Shown: positions 41,279 to 49,201, numbered from the stretch's first letter. The stretch is 64,000 bases of DNA from Streptomyces tateyamensis (GCF_003205575.1 NZ_PYBW01000070.1:61044-125043), one strand, 5' to 3'. Made by a program: numbers and translations. Notes: generated by a model not told the origin, from the sequence alone.

Positions 41279-42151
41279 ATGGCCAGCACCGACATCCCCC
41301 AGCTCAGCTCGCTCCGCTCGCCGCGGGTGGTCGCCGCCCGCAAGCTGGCCCGGCGGGCCCAGCGCGGCAAGGACCGCCGCTTCCTCGCCGAGGGGCCGCA
41401 GGCGGTCCGCGAGGCGGTGGCCTTCGGCACCCTGCCCGGCGGCGAGCACGCGGTGGTGGAGGTCTACCTCACCCCGGAGGCCGCCGAGCGGCACCCCGAG
41501 CTCGTCCGGGCCGCCCGGGAGGCCGACCTGCCGGTGCTGACCGCCACCGACGAGGTGATCGCCGACATCTGCGACACCGTCACCCCGCAGGGCATCGTGG
41601 CGCTGTGCCGGTTCCTGGACACCCCGTTCGAGGAGGTGCTGCGCCGCCGGCCCAAGCTGGTCGCGGTGCTGGCCAACGTGCGCGACCCCGGCAACGCCGG
41701 CACCGTGCTGCGCACCGCGGACGCGGCCGGGGCGGAGGCCGTGGTGCTGACCGACGCCTCGGTGGATCTGTACAACCCCAAGGCGGTGCGCGCCTCGGTC
41801 GGCAGCCTGTTCCACCTGCCGGTGGCCGTGGGGGTGCCGATCGAGCAGGTGACGGCCCGGCTGCGGGAGGCCGGCGTGCGCCTGCTGGCCGCCGACGGGG
41901 CGGGCGAGCGCGACCTGGACCAGGAGCTGGACGAGGGCACCCTGGGCGCGCCGACCGCCTGGATCTTCGGCAACGAGGCCTGGGGCCTGCCGGAGCAGAC
42001 CCGCGCACTCGCCGACGAGGTGGTGCGCGTGCCCATCCACGGACACGCCGAGAGCCTCAACCTCGCCACGGCCGCCGCCGTCTGCCTCTACGCCTCGGCT
42101 CGGGCACAGCGTTCGCCCGCAGGGTGTCGCGCTGCGGGCACGGAGCGCTAG
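41279..42151 (+). CDS. SpoU/TrmH-family RNA 2'-O-methyltransferase
   Basis: A 290-residue SPOUT methyltransferase modifying rRNA or tRNA ribose. An N-terminal substrate-binding domain (VRAARKLARRAQR type) precedes the knot domain with ANVRDPGNAGTVLRTADA (motif 1), IFGNEAWGLP (motif 2) and VPIHGHAESLNLATAAAV (motif 3), which bind S-adenosylmethionine. Its place after rplT is conserved in streptomycetes. ATG 41279 follows AGGAAGCG. The exact target nucleotide is unknown. Confidence 0.92.
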   Translation: MASTDIPQLSSLRSPRVVAARKLARRAQRGKDRRFLAEGPQAVREAVAFGTLPGGEHAVVEVYLTPEAAERHPELVRAAREADLPVLTATDEVIADICDTVTPQGIVALCRFLDTPFEEVLRRRPKLVAVLANVRDPGNAGTVLRTADAAGAEAVVLTDASVDLYNPKAVRASVGSLFHLPVAVGVPIEQVTARLREAGVRLLAADGAGERDLDQELDEGTLGAPTAWIFGNEAWGLPEQTRALADEVVRVPIHGHAESLNLATAAAVCLYASARAQRSPAGCRAAGTER

Positions 42152-42206
42152 GGTCGGATTCGGCGGGGGCCAGGTGCGCAGGGCGTGTGGGATCGGGAGG
42201 ACACCC

Positions 42207-43340
42207 ATGGTCGGCAGCGAGGATCCGCCGCGGGCGGGGGGCGCCGCGTGGCCGCTGGATCCTGACGACCTGCCGGACGGGCTGGTGGTCGCCGACCGGG
42301 ACGGGCTGGTGGTCACCTTCAACCGGGCCGCCGCCCGGCTGACCGGGATCAGCCCGCGCGCCGCGCTGGGCCGCCCGCTGGCCGAGGCGCTGCCGCTGGA
42401 GGACCTGGACGGCCGCCGCTGGTGGGAGCTGACCGACCCGTACGGCGGGCCGGCGATCCGCACCCGCCAGCCGGAGCGCAACCTGCTGCTGCCCGGCTCC
42501 GGGCGCGAGGTGCTGGTCTGCGCCTCCTACCTGCGCGAGCGGCGCGGCGGCCCGCTGCACACCCTGGTGGTGGCCCTGCGCGGCACCGAGGCCCGGCGGC
42601 GCACCGAGCGGGCGCACGCCGAGCTGATCGCCACCGTGGCGCACGAGCTGCGTTCCCCGCTGACCAGCGTCAAGGGCTTCACCGCCACCCTGCTGAACAA
42701 GTGGGAGCGCTTCACGGACGGTCAGAAGCGGGTGATGCTGGAGACGGTCAACGCCGACGCGGACCGGGTGACCCGGCTGATCACCGAGCTGCTGGACATC
42801 TCGCGGATCGACGCGGGCCGGCTGGAGGTACGCAAGCAGGTGGTGGACCTGGCGGCCGCGGTGCGCCGGCAGGTGGCCGGCAAGGTGGCCGCCGGGCTGC
42901 CGCCGGAGCGGTTCGACATCCGGCTGGCCGAGGACCTGCCGCAGCAGTGGGCCGACCCGGACAAGGTCGACCAGGTGCTGGCCAACCTGCTGGAAAACGC
43001 GGTGCGGCACGGCGAGGGAACTGTCACCATCGAGGTGACGGCGGCCAAGGAGATCGTGGAGCCGGCCAGTTGGGAGCACCCGGGGACACCGCCCCGGATC
43101 GTGGAAGGTACGGCGGTCACCGTGAGCGACGAGGGCAGCGGCATCCCGGAGGAGTCGATGCCGCGCGTCTTCACCCGCTTCTGGCGCGGCTCCAAGCGCG
43201 GCGGGACCGGCCTGGGCCTCTACATCGTCAAGGGCATCGTCGAGGCGCACGGCGGGACGATCCGGATCGACCGGGCGCCCGGCGGCGGTGCCAGGTTCCG
43301 ATTTATCCTGCCCACCGGGGTGCCCGACTTCATGGTGTGA
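42207..43340 (+). CDS. PAS-domain sensor histidine kinase
   Basis: A 377-residue cytoplasmic histidine kinase without membrane segments. A PAS domain (about residues 20-125, DGLVVADRDGLVVTFNRAA) precedes the HisKA helix with phospho-acceptor His146 in VAHELRSPLTS. The ATP-binding domain shows NLLENAVRHG (N box), DEGSGIP (G1) and GGTGLGLYIVKGIVEAHGG (G2). ATG 42207 follows GGGAGGAC. There is no response regulator next to it, so it is an orphan; its fixed place between translation genes is notable. Confidence 0.92.
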   Translation: MVGSEDPPRAGGAAWPLDPDDLPDGLVVADRDGLVVTFNRAAARLTGISPRAALGRPLAEALPLEDLDGRRWWELTDPYGGPAIRTRQPERNLLLPGSGREVLVCASYLRERRGGPLHTLVVALRGTEARRRTERAHAELIATVAHELRSPLTSVKGFTATLLNKWERFTDGQKRVMLETVNADADRVTRLITELLDISRIDAGRLEVRKQVVDLAAAVRRQVAGKVAAGLPPERFDIRLAEDLPQQWADPDKVDQVLANLLENAVRHGEGTVTIEVTAAKEIVEPASWEHPGTPPRIVEGTAVTVSDEGSGIPEESMPRVFTRFWRGSKRGGTGLGLYIVKGIVEAHGGTIRIDRAPGGGARFRFILPTGVPDFMV

Positions 43341-43457
43341 CCACCATGCGTGACGGCCCGGTGGGCGAGACCGAACCGGGTCGGTGGGACCGCTGCGACT
43401 ACACTCGACCTGGTGTAACGCCACTCCAGACGAGCAGGAGCACGGGAAAACATCGAG

Positions 43458-44579
43458 ATGTCGGCACCCAATAAGTCCTACGACCCGGTCGAGGTCGAGG
43501 CATTGAAGCCCGAAGAGGTCGAGCGCGCCCGCGACGAGGCCATCGCGGCTTTTGCCGCCGCGGCCACGCTGGACGAGTTGAAGCAGGCCAAGGTCGCGCA
43601 CACCGGCGACCGTTCCGCGCTCTCGCTGGCCAACCGCGAGATCGGCGCGCTGCCGCCGCACGCCAAGGCAGCGGCCGGCAAGGTGATCGGCCAGGCCCGC
43701 GGCGCGGTCAACCAGGCGCTGGCGAAGCGTCAGGCGGAGCTGGAGGCCGAGCGCGACGCCCGGGTGCTGGTCGAGGAGGCGGTGGACGTCACGCTGCCCT
43801 ACGACCGCCTCCCGCGCGGCGCCCGCCACCCGCTGACCACGCTGGCCGAGCGGATCGAGGACACCTTCGTGGCGATGGGCTACTCCATCGCCGAGGGGCC
43901 CGAGGTCGAGGCCGAGTGGCTCAACTTCGACGCGCTGAACCTCGGCCCGGACCACCCGGCCCGCTCGATGCAGGACACCTTCTTCGTCGCCGCGGCCGAC
44001 GGTTCGCCGGACTCCGGCATGGTGCTGCGCACCCAGACCTCGCCGGTGCAGATCCGCACGATGCTCGCCAAGGAGCCGCCGATCTACACCGTCGCGCCGG
44101 GCCGGGTCTACCGGACCGACGAGCTGGACGCCACCCACACCCCGGTGTTCCGCCAGGTCGAGGGCCTCGCGGTGGACGAGGGGATCACCTTCGCCGACCT
44201 CAAGGGCACCATCGAGCTGCTGGTCTCCAAGCTGATCGGCGACGAGCTGCCGCTGCGCTGGCGCCCCTCGTACTTCCCGTTCACCGAGCCGAGCGCCGAG
44301 GTGGACCTGCTCTGCTTCGTCTGCCGCGGCGAGAGCGTGGGCAACCCGGACCGGCCGTGCCGGACCTGCTCCTCCGAGGGCTGGATCGAGCTGGGCGGCT
44401 GCGGCGTGGTCAACCCGCGGGTGCTGGTCGCCGCCGGGGTGGACCCGGAGCGCTTCAGCGGGTTCGCCTTCGGCCTGGGCCTGGAGCGGATCCTGATGAA
44501 CCGTCACAACGTCGCCGACATGCGCGACATGGTCGAGGGGGACGTGCGCTTCACGCTCCCGTTCGGGGTGGAGATCTGA
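43458..44579 (+). CDS. pheS: Phenylalanyl-tRNA synthetase alpha subunit
   Basis: A 373-residue catalytic subunit that charges tRNA-Phe with PheT. An N-terminal coiled coil (about 15-90) precedes the class II core with HPLTTLAERIEDTFVAMGY (motif 1 region), FRQVEGLAVD (motif 2) and GFAFGLGLERILM (motif 3, about 338-350). A Cys-rich insert (CFVCRG, CRTCSSEGWIELGGCG) matches the usual subunit form. ATG 43458 is preceded by a distant AGGAG, and TACACT at 43400-43405 is a possible -10 box. Confidence 0.96.
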   Translation: MSAPNKSYDPVEVEALKPEEVERARDEAIAAFAAAATLDELKQAKVAHTGDRSALSLANREIGALPPHAKAAAGKVIGQARGAVNQALAKRQAELEAERDARVLVEEAVDVTLPYDRLPRGARHPLTTLAERIEDTFVAMGYSIAEGPEVEAEWLNFDALNLGPDHPARSMQDTFFVAAADGSPDSGMVLRTQTSPVQIRTMLAKEPPIYTVAPGRVYRTDELDATHTPVFRQVEGLAVDEGITFADLKGTIELLVSKLIGDELPLRWRPSYFPFTEPSAEVDLLCFVCRGESVGNPDRPCRTCSSEGWIELGGCGVVNPRVLVAAGVDPERFSGFAFGLGLERILMNRHNVADMRDMVEGDVRFTLPFGVEI

Positions 44580-47098
44580 TGCGCGTCCCGCTTTCCTGGC
44601 TGCGTGAGTACGTCGACCTGCCGGCCGGCGTCACCGGTCGCGAGGTGGCCGAGAAGCTGATCCAGGCCGGCCTGGAGGTGGAGACCGTCGAGCAGCTCGG
44701 CGGCGACCTCAAGGGCCCGCTGGTGGTCGGCGAGGTGCTCTCGATCGAGGAGCTGACCGGCTTCAAGAAGCCGATCCGGCACTGCTTCGTCAACGTCGGC
44801 GACGCCAACGGCACCGGCGAGCCGCAGGAGATCGTCTGCGGCGCGCGCAACTTCGCGGTGGGCGACAAGGTGGTCGTGGTGCTGCCCGGCGCCGTGCTGC
44901 CCGGCCCGTTCCCGATCGCGGCGCGGCAGACCTACGGCCACACCTCGGCCGGCATGATCTGCTCGGCCCGCGAGCTCGGCATGGGCGACGACCACGACGG
45001 CATCATCGTGCTGCCGCCGGAGTACGTGCCCGGCACCGACGCGATCGAGCTGCTGGAGCTGGTCGACGAGGTGCTGGACATCGCGGTCACCCCCGACCGC
45101 GGCTACTGCCTGTCGATGCGCGGGGTGGCCCGTGAGGCCGCCGCCGCCTTCGGGCTGCCACTGGCCGACCCGGCGTTGCTGGACGTGCCGCCCGCCAACT
45201 CCTACGGCTACCTGGTCAAGGTGGCCGACCCGGTCGGCTGCGACCGGTTCGTGGCCCGCACCGTGGTCGGCCTCGACCCGGCCGCCAGGTCGCCGATCTG
45301 GCTGCAGCGCCGGCTGCAGAAGATGCACGTGCGCCCGATCTCGCTGGCCGTGGACATCACCAACTACGTGATGCTCGAGGTCGGCCAGCCGCTGCACGCC
45401 TACGACCGCAACCGGGTGGACGGGCCGATCCAGGTCCGCCGCGCCGAGGCCGGCGAGAAGCTCACCACGCTGGACGGCCAGCAGCGCGAGCTGTCCGCCG
45501 AGGACCTGCTGATCTGCGACAACTCCGGTCCGATCGGCCTGGCCGGTGTGATGGGCGGGGCCAGCACCGAGATCCTCGACCCGGTCACCGACCCGCAGAC
45601 CGGTGCGGTCACCGGAACCACCGAGGTGATCATCGAGGCCGCGCACTTCGACCCGGTGGCGATCGCCCGCACCGCCAAGCGGCACAAGCTGCCGTCCGAG
45701 GCCGCCAAGCGCTTCGAGCGCGGGGTGGACCCGGAGGCGGCCCGGGCCGCCGCGCAGCGCGCGGTCGACCTGCTGGCGCTGATCGCCGGCGGCACCGCCG
45801 AGGCGGGCGTCACCGACATCGCCGCCCCGCACCCGGTGCGCACCATCACCATCGCCGCCGACCTGCCGGACCGGGTCGCCGGTACCGAGTACGGCCGCGA
45901 GACGGTCACCCGCCGGCTCCAGGAGGTCGGGTGCACGGTGGTCGGCGCCGACCTGCTGGAGGTCACCCCGCCGTCCTGGCGCCCCGACCTGACCGACCCC
46001 AACGACCTGGCCGAGGAGGTCATCCGGCTGGAGGGGTACGACAACGTGCCCGTCCGGATGCCGCAGGTCCCCTCGGGCCAGGGCCTGACGCCGGCCCAGC
46101 GGATGCACCGCCGGGTCGGGGTGGCGCTGGCCGGGGCCGGCTACGTCGAGGTCAACAACTACCCGTTCCTCGGCGACGCGGCCTTCGACGCGCTGGGCCT
46201 GGCGGCCGACGACGAGCGCCGGCGCACCGTCAAGCTGGTCAACCCGCTCAACGAGGAGGAGCCGGCGCTGCGCACCACGCTGCTGCCGGGCCTGCTCGGC
46301 ACGCTGCGGCGCAACATCGGCCGGGGCAACACCGACCTGGCGGTCTTCGAGCAGAGCATCGTCTTCCAGCCGGAGGCCGAGCCCAAGGTGGCGCCGCGCC
46401 CGGCCGTGGACCGGCGTCCCTCGGACGCGGAGCTGGCCGCGCTGGACGCCGCGCTGCCCAAGCAGCCGCGGCACGTCGCGGTGGCGCTGGCCGGCGAGCG
46501 GCTGCCCTCCGGCTGGTGGGGCCCGGGCTCGCAGGCCAGTTGGGCGGACGCGATCGAGGCGGCCCGCGTGGTGGCCCGAGCGGCGGGCGTCGAGCTGGCC
46601 ACCCGGTCCGCGCAGGTCGCCCCGTGGCACCCGGGCCGGTGCGCCGAGCTGCTGGTGGCCGGCACCGGCCGGGTGGTCGGCCACGCCGGCGAGCTGCACC
46701 CGCGGGTGGTCAAGGCCATGCACCTGCCGGAGCGGACCGCGGTGATGGAGCTGGACCTGGACGCGCTGGCCGCCGACGGCGAGCGGCGGGTGGAGGGTCC
46801 GGCGGTCTCCGGCTTCCCGGTGGCCACCCAGGACGTGGCGCTGATCGTGGACTCCGCCGTGCCGGCGGCCGAGGTGGAGGCCGCGCTGCGCGAGGGGGCC
46901 GGCGAACTGCTGGAGGCGATCCGGCTGTTCGACGTCTTCACCGGTGAGCAGGTGGGCGAGGGCAAGAAGTCGCTGGCCTACGCGCTGCGGTTCCGTGCGG
47001 CGGACCGCACGCTGACCGCGGACGAGGCCTCCGCCGCCCGGGCGGCGGCGGTCGACACCGCCCAGCAGCGCACCGGCGCGGTGCTGCGCGGGGCGTAG
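44579..47098 (+). CDS. pheT: Phenylalanyl-tRNA synthetase beta subunit
   Basis: An 839-residue subunit for tRNA binding and editing. Domains in order: N-terminal hairpin (MRVPLSWLREYVDLPAG), EMAP-like tRNA-binding domain (about 40-150), B3/B4 editing domain (residues about 210-400), B5 domain, catalytic-like core and the C-terminal FDX-ACB anticodon-binding domain (VSGFPVATQDVALIVD to the end). Its ATG overlaps the pheS stop by one base (TGATG), so the two are translationally coupled. Confidence 0.96.
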   Translation: MRVPLSWLREYVDLPAGVTGREVAEKLIQAGLEVETVEQLGGDLKGPLVVGEVLSIEELTGFKKPIRHCFVNVGDANGTGEPQEIVCGARNFAVGDKVVVVLPGAVLPGPFPIAARQTYGHTSAGMICSARELGMGDDHDGIIVLPPEYVPGTDAIELLELVDEVLDIAVTPDRGYCLSMRGVAREAAAAFGLPLADPALLDVPPANSYGYLVKVADPVGCDRFVARTVVGLDPAARSPIWLQRRLQKMHVRPISLAVDITNYVMLEVGQPLHAYDRNRVDGPIQVRRAEAGEKLTTLDGQQRELSAEDLLICDNSGPIGLAGVMGGASTEILDPVTDPQTGAVTGTTEVIIEAAHFDPVAIARTAKRHKLPSEAAKRFERGVDPEAARAAAQRAVDLLALIAGGTAEAGVTDIAAPHPVRTITIAADLPDRVAGTEYGRETVTRRLQEVGCTVVGADLLEVTPPSWRPDLTDPNDLAEEVIRLEGYDNVPVRMPQVPSGQGLTPAQRMHRRVGVALAGAGYVEVNNYPFLGDAAFDALGLAADDERRRTVKLVNPLNEEEPALRTTLLPGLLGTLRRNIGRGNTDLAVFEQSIVFQPEAEPKVAPRPAVDRRPSDAELAALDAALPKQPRHVAVALAGERLPSGWWGPGSQASWADAIEAARVVARAAGVELATRSAQVAPWHPGRCAELLVAGTGRVVGHAGELHPRVVKAMHLPERTAVMELDLDALAADGERRVEGPAVSGFPVATQDVALIVDSAVPAAEVEAALREGAGELLEAIRLFDVFTGEQVGEGKKSLAYALRFRAADRTLTADEASAARAAAVDTAQQRTGAVLRGA

Positions 47099-47120
47099 CA
47101 GCGCATCCGACGCGCCGTCA

Positions 47121-47154
47121 GAAGGAGGGCCCCGGTTCGCCGGGGCCCTCCTTC
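47121..47154 (+). terminator. Terminator of pheST with UUCG tetraloop
   Basis: A perfect 15-bp stem (GAAGGAGGGCCCCGG) is capped by the very stable TTCG loop. It lies 22 bases after the pheT stop. Confidence 0.8.
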
Positions 47155-47227
47155 GTGCCGTCCACACATTTGCGGAGGTTCGGTTCTCCCCCTTGTGGAG
47201 CGCCGGGTTTTGGCGCTTCAATCACTC

Positions 47228-47246
47228 GTTAGGAAAGCTTCCTAAC
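47228..47246. promoter_or_regulatory. Chitosanase operator palindrome
   Basis: GTTAGGAAAGCTTCCTAAC has 8-bp perfect arms (GTTAGGAA/TTCCTAAC) around AGC and ends 14 bases before the chitosanase ATG. It closely resembles the palindrome described upstream of actinomycete GH46 chitosanase genes and bound by the repressor CsnR, which releases DNA when chitosan oligomers are present. The regulator gene is not in this window. Confidence 0.75.
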
Positions 47247-47260
47247 GGCAGGAGCATGTC

Positions 47261-48070
47261 ATGCAGCTCACCCCCACGCGCCGTGCGGTCCTCGCCGCGG
47301 CCCTGGCCGCCGCCGTCCTGGCCGGCTCCGGCGCCACCAGCGCCGGCGCCGCCGGTACGGTCAACCTCACGGACCCGCACAAGAAGGAGATCGCGATGGA
47401 GCTCGTCTCCAGCGCGGAGAACTCCTCGCTCGACTGGAAGGCGCAGTACAAGTACATCGAGGACATCGGCGACGGCCGCGGCTACACCGCCGGGATCATC
47501 GGCTTCTGCTCCGGCACCGGCGACATGCTGGACCTGGTGAAGCACTACACCGCGCTCAAGTCCGGCAACGTGCTCGCCAAGTACCTGCCCGCGCTGGAGA
47601 AGGTCAACGGCAGCGCCTCGCACTCGGGCCTGGGCACCGCGTTCGTCAACGACTGGAAGAAGGCGGCCGCCGACCCGGTCTTCCAGCAGGCGCAGAACGA
47701 CGAGCGGGACCGGGTCTACTTCACCCCCTCCGTCACCCAGGCGGAGAAGGACGGGCTGCGCGCGCTGGGCCAGTTCATCTACTACGACGCGATCGTGATG
47801 CACGGCCCCGGCAACGACAGCACCAGCTTCGGCGGTATCCGCGCCACCGCGATGAAGCACGCCAAGACCCCCGCCCAGGGCGGCAACGAGACCACCTACC
47901 TGAACGCCTTCCTGGACGCCCGCAAGGCGGCCATGCTCACCGAGGCCGCGCACGACGACACCAGCCGGGTCGACACCGAGCAGCGGGTCTTCCTCAAGGC
48001 CGGCAACCTGGACCTCAACCCGCCGCTGCACTGGAAGACCTACGGCGACAGCTACTCGATCAACAATTAG
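47261..48070 (+). CDS. csn: Secreted chitosanase (GH46)
   Basis: A 269-residue exported endo-chitosanase that cleaves chitosan between glucosamine units. The signal peptide (TRRAVLAAALAAAVLAGSG) has an RR pair suited to Tat export, with cleavage near residue 31. The catalytic Glu53 (VSSAENSSLDWK) and Asp71 (EDIGDGRGYTAG) are 18 residues apart, as in the Streptomyces N174 enzyme (22 and 40). ATG 47261 follows GGCAGGAG; an ATG at 47256 is out of frame. Control is expected from the palindrome directly upstream. Confidence 0.95.
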   Translation: MQLTPTRRAVLAAALAAAVLAGSGATSAGAAGTVNLTDPHKKEIAMELVSSAENSSLDWKAQYKYIEDIGDGRGYTAGIIGFCSGTGDMLDLVKHYTALKSGNVLAKYLPALEKVNGSASHSGLGTAFVNDWKKAAADPVFQQAQNDERDRVYFTPSVTQAEKDGLRALGQFIYYDAIVMHGPGNDSTSFGGIRATAMKHAKTPAQGGNETTYLNAFLDARKAAMLTEAAHDDTSRVDTEQRVFLKAGNLDLNPPLHWKTYGDSYSINN

Positions 48071-48095
48071 CTTTCGTACCTGAGTTCGGGGCTGG

Positions 48096-48101
48096 TAGCG
48101 T
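48096..48101 (+). promoter_or_regulatory. Leaderless -10 box (TAGCGT)
   Basis: TAGCGT ends seven bases before the GTG at 48109, which lacks any ribosome site. This suggests a leaderless transcript that would run through the gene into the tRNA-like RNAs unless stopped by the small hairpin at 48850. Confidence 0.5.
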
Positions 48102-48108
48102 CCTCGGC

Positions 48109-48840
48109 GTGGCAAAGCTGAACCAGATCATCGCCGTCGAAAAAGGCGTCAAGTCCAAGTCCTTCCAGGAGCTGACCCAGGCTCACCAGGACTTGCAGAA
48201 GCCGGCACTGCTGGCCGGCATCGCCCGGACCTACCAGCCCAAGGACGAGGAGGGCGAGCAGCTGCCGCCCGAGTCCACCCGGGTGCAGCTCAAGGCGGAG
48301 GACATCCTGCGGGCCACCGCCGCCACCCTGACCCGGCTGTTCGACGTGACGGCCACCAAGGACTGGGCCAACGTCGACGCCCGGGCCGACGTGGTGGTGG
48401 ACGGTCAGGTGCTGCTCGCCCAGGTGCCGGTCCCGTACCTGCTCTTCCTGGAGAAGCAGCTCACCGACCTGTTCACCTTCGTGAAGAAGCTCCCGGTGCT
48501 GGACGCCTCCGAGTCGTGGAACCTGGACCCGTCCAGCGACTCCTGGAAGACCGACGCGGTGCGCACCATCCGGACCAAGAAGGTGCCGCGCAACCACGTC
48601 AAGGCCGAGGCCACCGAGAAGCACCCGGCCCAGGTCGAGGTCTACTACGAGGACGTGCCGGTGGGCTACTGGACCACCGTCAAGTTCTCCGGCGCGCTCC
48701 CGGCCCGCCGGGTGAACGAGCTGGCGGAGCGGGTCGAGAAGCTCCAGCAGGCCGTCAAGTTCGCCCGCGAGGAGGCCAACTCGGTCGAGGTGACCGACCA
48801 GCGGGTGGGGGACGCCGTCTTCGGCTACCTGTTCAGGTAG
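48109..48840 (+). CDS. Conserved hypothetical protein upstream of tRNA-like RNAs
   Basis: A 243-residue cytoplasmic protein I cannot assign to a named function. It begins MAKLNQIIAVEKGVKSKSFQ and is mixed alpha/beta with many charged residues. It has a His/Lys-rich stretch (KKVPRNHVKAEATEKH, about 165-180) and a C-terminal coiled helix (VNELAERVEKLQQAVKFA), and no signal peptide or membrane segment. The sequence looks well constrained rather than decayed. It sits only 54 bases upstream of two permuted tRNA-like structures on the same strand, so a link to RNA binding or processing is worth testing; this is inference from position alone. Confidence 0.75.
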   Translation: MAKLNQIIAVEKGVKSKSFQELTQAHQDLQKPALLAGIARTYQPKDEEGEQLPPESTRVQLKAEDILRATAATLTRLFDVTATKDWANVDARADVVVDGQVLLAQVPVPYLLFLEKQLTDLFTFVKKLPVLDASESWNLDPSSDSWKTDAVRTIRTKKVPRNHVKAEATEKHPAQVEVYYEDVPVGYWTTVKFSGALPARRVNELAERVEKLQQAVKFAREEANSVEVTDQRVGDAVFGYLFR

Positions 48841-48849
48841 CCCCGTGAT

Positions 48850-48894
48850 CGCCCGTCCGGGGAGCCGGGCGGGTGCGCTGAGAAGCGCGAAAAA
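48850..48894 (+). other. Two small hairpins leading into tRNA-like RNA A
   Basis: CGCCCG (48850-48855) pairs with CGGGCG (48866-48871), a possible weak terminator of the preceding gene. GCGCT-GAGA-AGCGC (48875-48888) is a 5-bp stem with a GNRA tetraloop, followed by an A-rich stretch. The second hairpin may belong to the leader of RNA A. Confidence 0.45.
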
Positions 48895-49030
48895 GCTGAC
48901 ACTGATGTTGAAGCTGACCAGGGGTCACAGTGGAGGTTCGAATCCTCCCCCCGGCACCATGCGGGCCGGGGTAGCCCAAGCCAGGCAGAGGCAGGCCCCC
49001 TGAATCTCAGACTCTCGCTCCAGTCTCAGC
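48895..49030 (+). ncRNA. Permuted tRNA-like RNA A
   Basis: The parts of a tRNA are present in circularly permuted order. A T-arm (GGAGG-TTCGAAT-CCTCC, 48932-48948) is followed by the 3' acceptor strand CCCCGGC and ACCA (48949-48959), five bases, the 5' acceptor strand GCCGGGG (48965-48971), TA and a D-arm (GCC...GGC, 48974-48992, with the GG pair). The acceptor pairing is perfect over 7 bp. The anticodon-type stem GGCCCC/GGGGTC (48994-48999 with 48921-48926) is formed by the outer parts, and its flanks pair further (48895-48904 with 49021-49030, one mismatch). If joined through the shared CTGA, the loop would be CTGACCA (anticodon GAC). It is either a permuted tRNA gene or a Y-RNA-like tRNA mimic. 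Confidence 0.7.
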
Positions 49031-49056
49031 ATTCGCCGCCGAACGCCGGATCGACC

Positions 49057-49163
49057 GGGTGCGGACGAATGTCGACGAATGCAGGTTCAAGTCCTGTCTG
49101 TGCCGCTGCGTGGCACGGTAGTTCAAAGGTAGAACGCGTCGACTTCAAGCTGATCCGCGACCC
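49057..49163 (+). ncRNA. Permuted tRNA-like RNA B
   Basis: This has the same permuted order as RNA A with unrelated sequence. T-arm GCAGG-TTCAAGT-CCTGT (49081-49097), 3' acceptor strand CTGTGCC (49098-49104), seven bases, 5' acceptor strand GGCACGG (49112-49118; seven pairs, one G-U), TA, and D-arm GTTC-AAAGGTA-GAAC (49121-49135). The anticodon-type stem CGTCGA/TCGACG (49137-49142 with 49072-49077) is perfect, and the outer flanks pair over nine bases with one bulge (49057-49065 with 49154-49163). Bases 49143-49149 read CTTCAAG, which would be a UCA anticodon loop. No CCA is encoded after the acceptor strand. Confidence 0.68.
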
Positions 49164-49201
49164 TTAAACGTGCTGGTGTGCGCAATTGGGCGGCAAACAG
49201 G

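Noticed and set aside
44504..47221. Long minus-strand open frame opposite pheT
   Set aside because: The translated product is His/Val/Gly-rich low-complexity sequence with no domain, a mirror of pheT codon bias.
48895..48959. Ordinary tRNA gene ending in CCCCGGCACCA
   Set aside because: No 5' half that pairs with CCCCGGC exists upstream; the only matching GCCGGGG lies downstream. A normal-order tRNA is therefore not supported.
48965..49104. Normal-order tRNA made of the 5' half of A and the 3' half of B, with an intron
   Set aside because: The acceptor strands GCCGGGG and CTGTGCC do not pair, and each instead pairs with its permuted partner.
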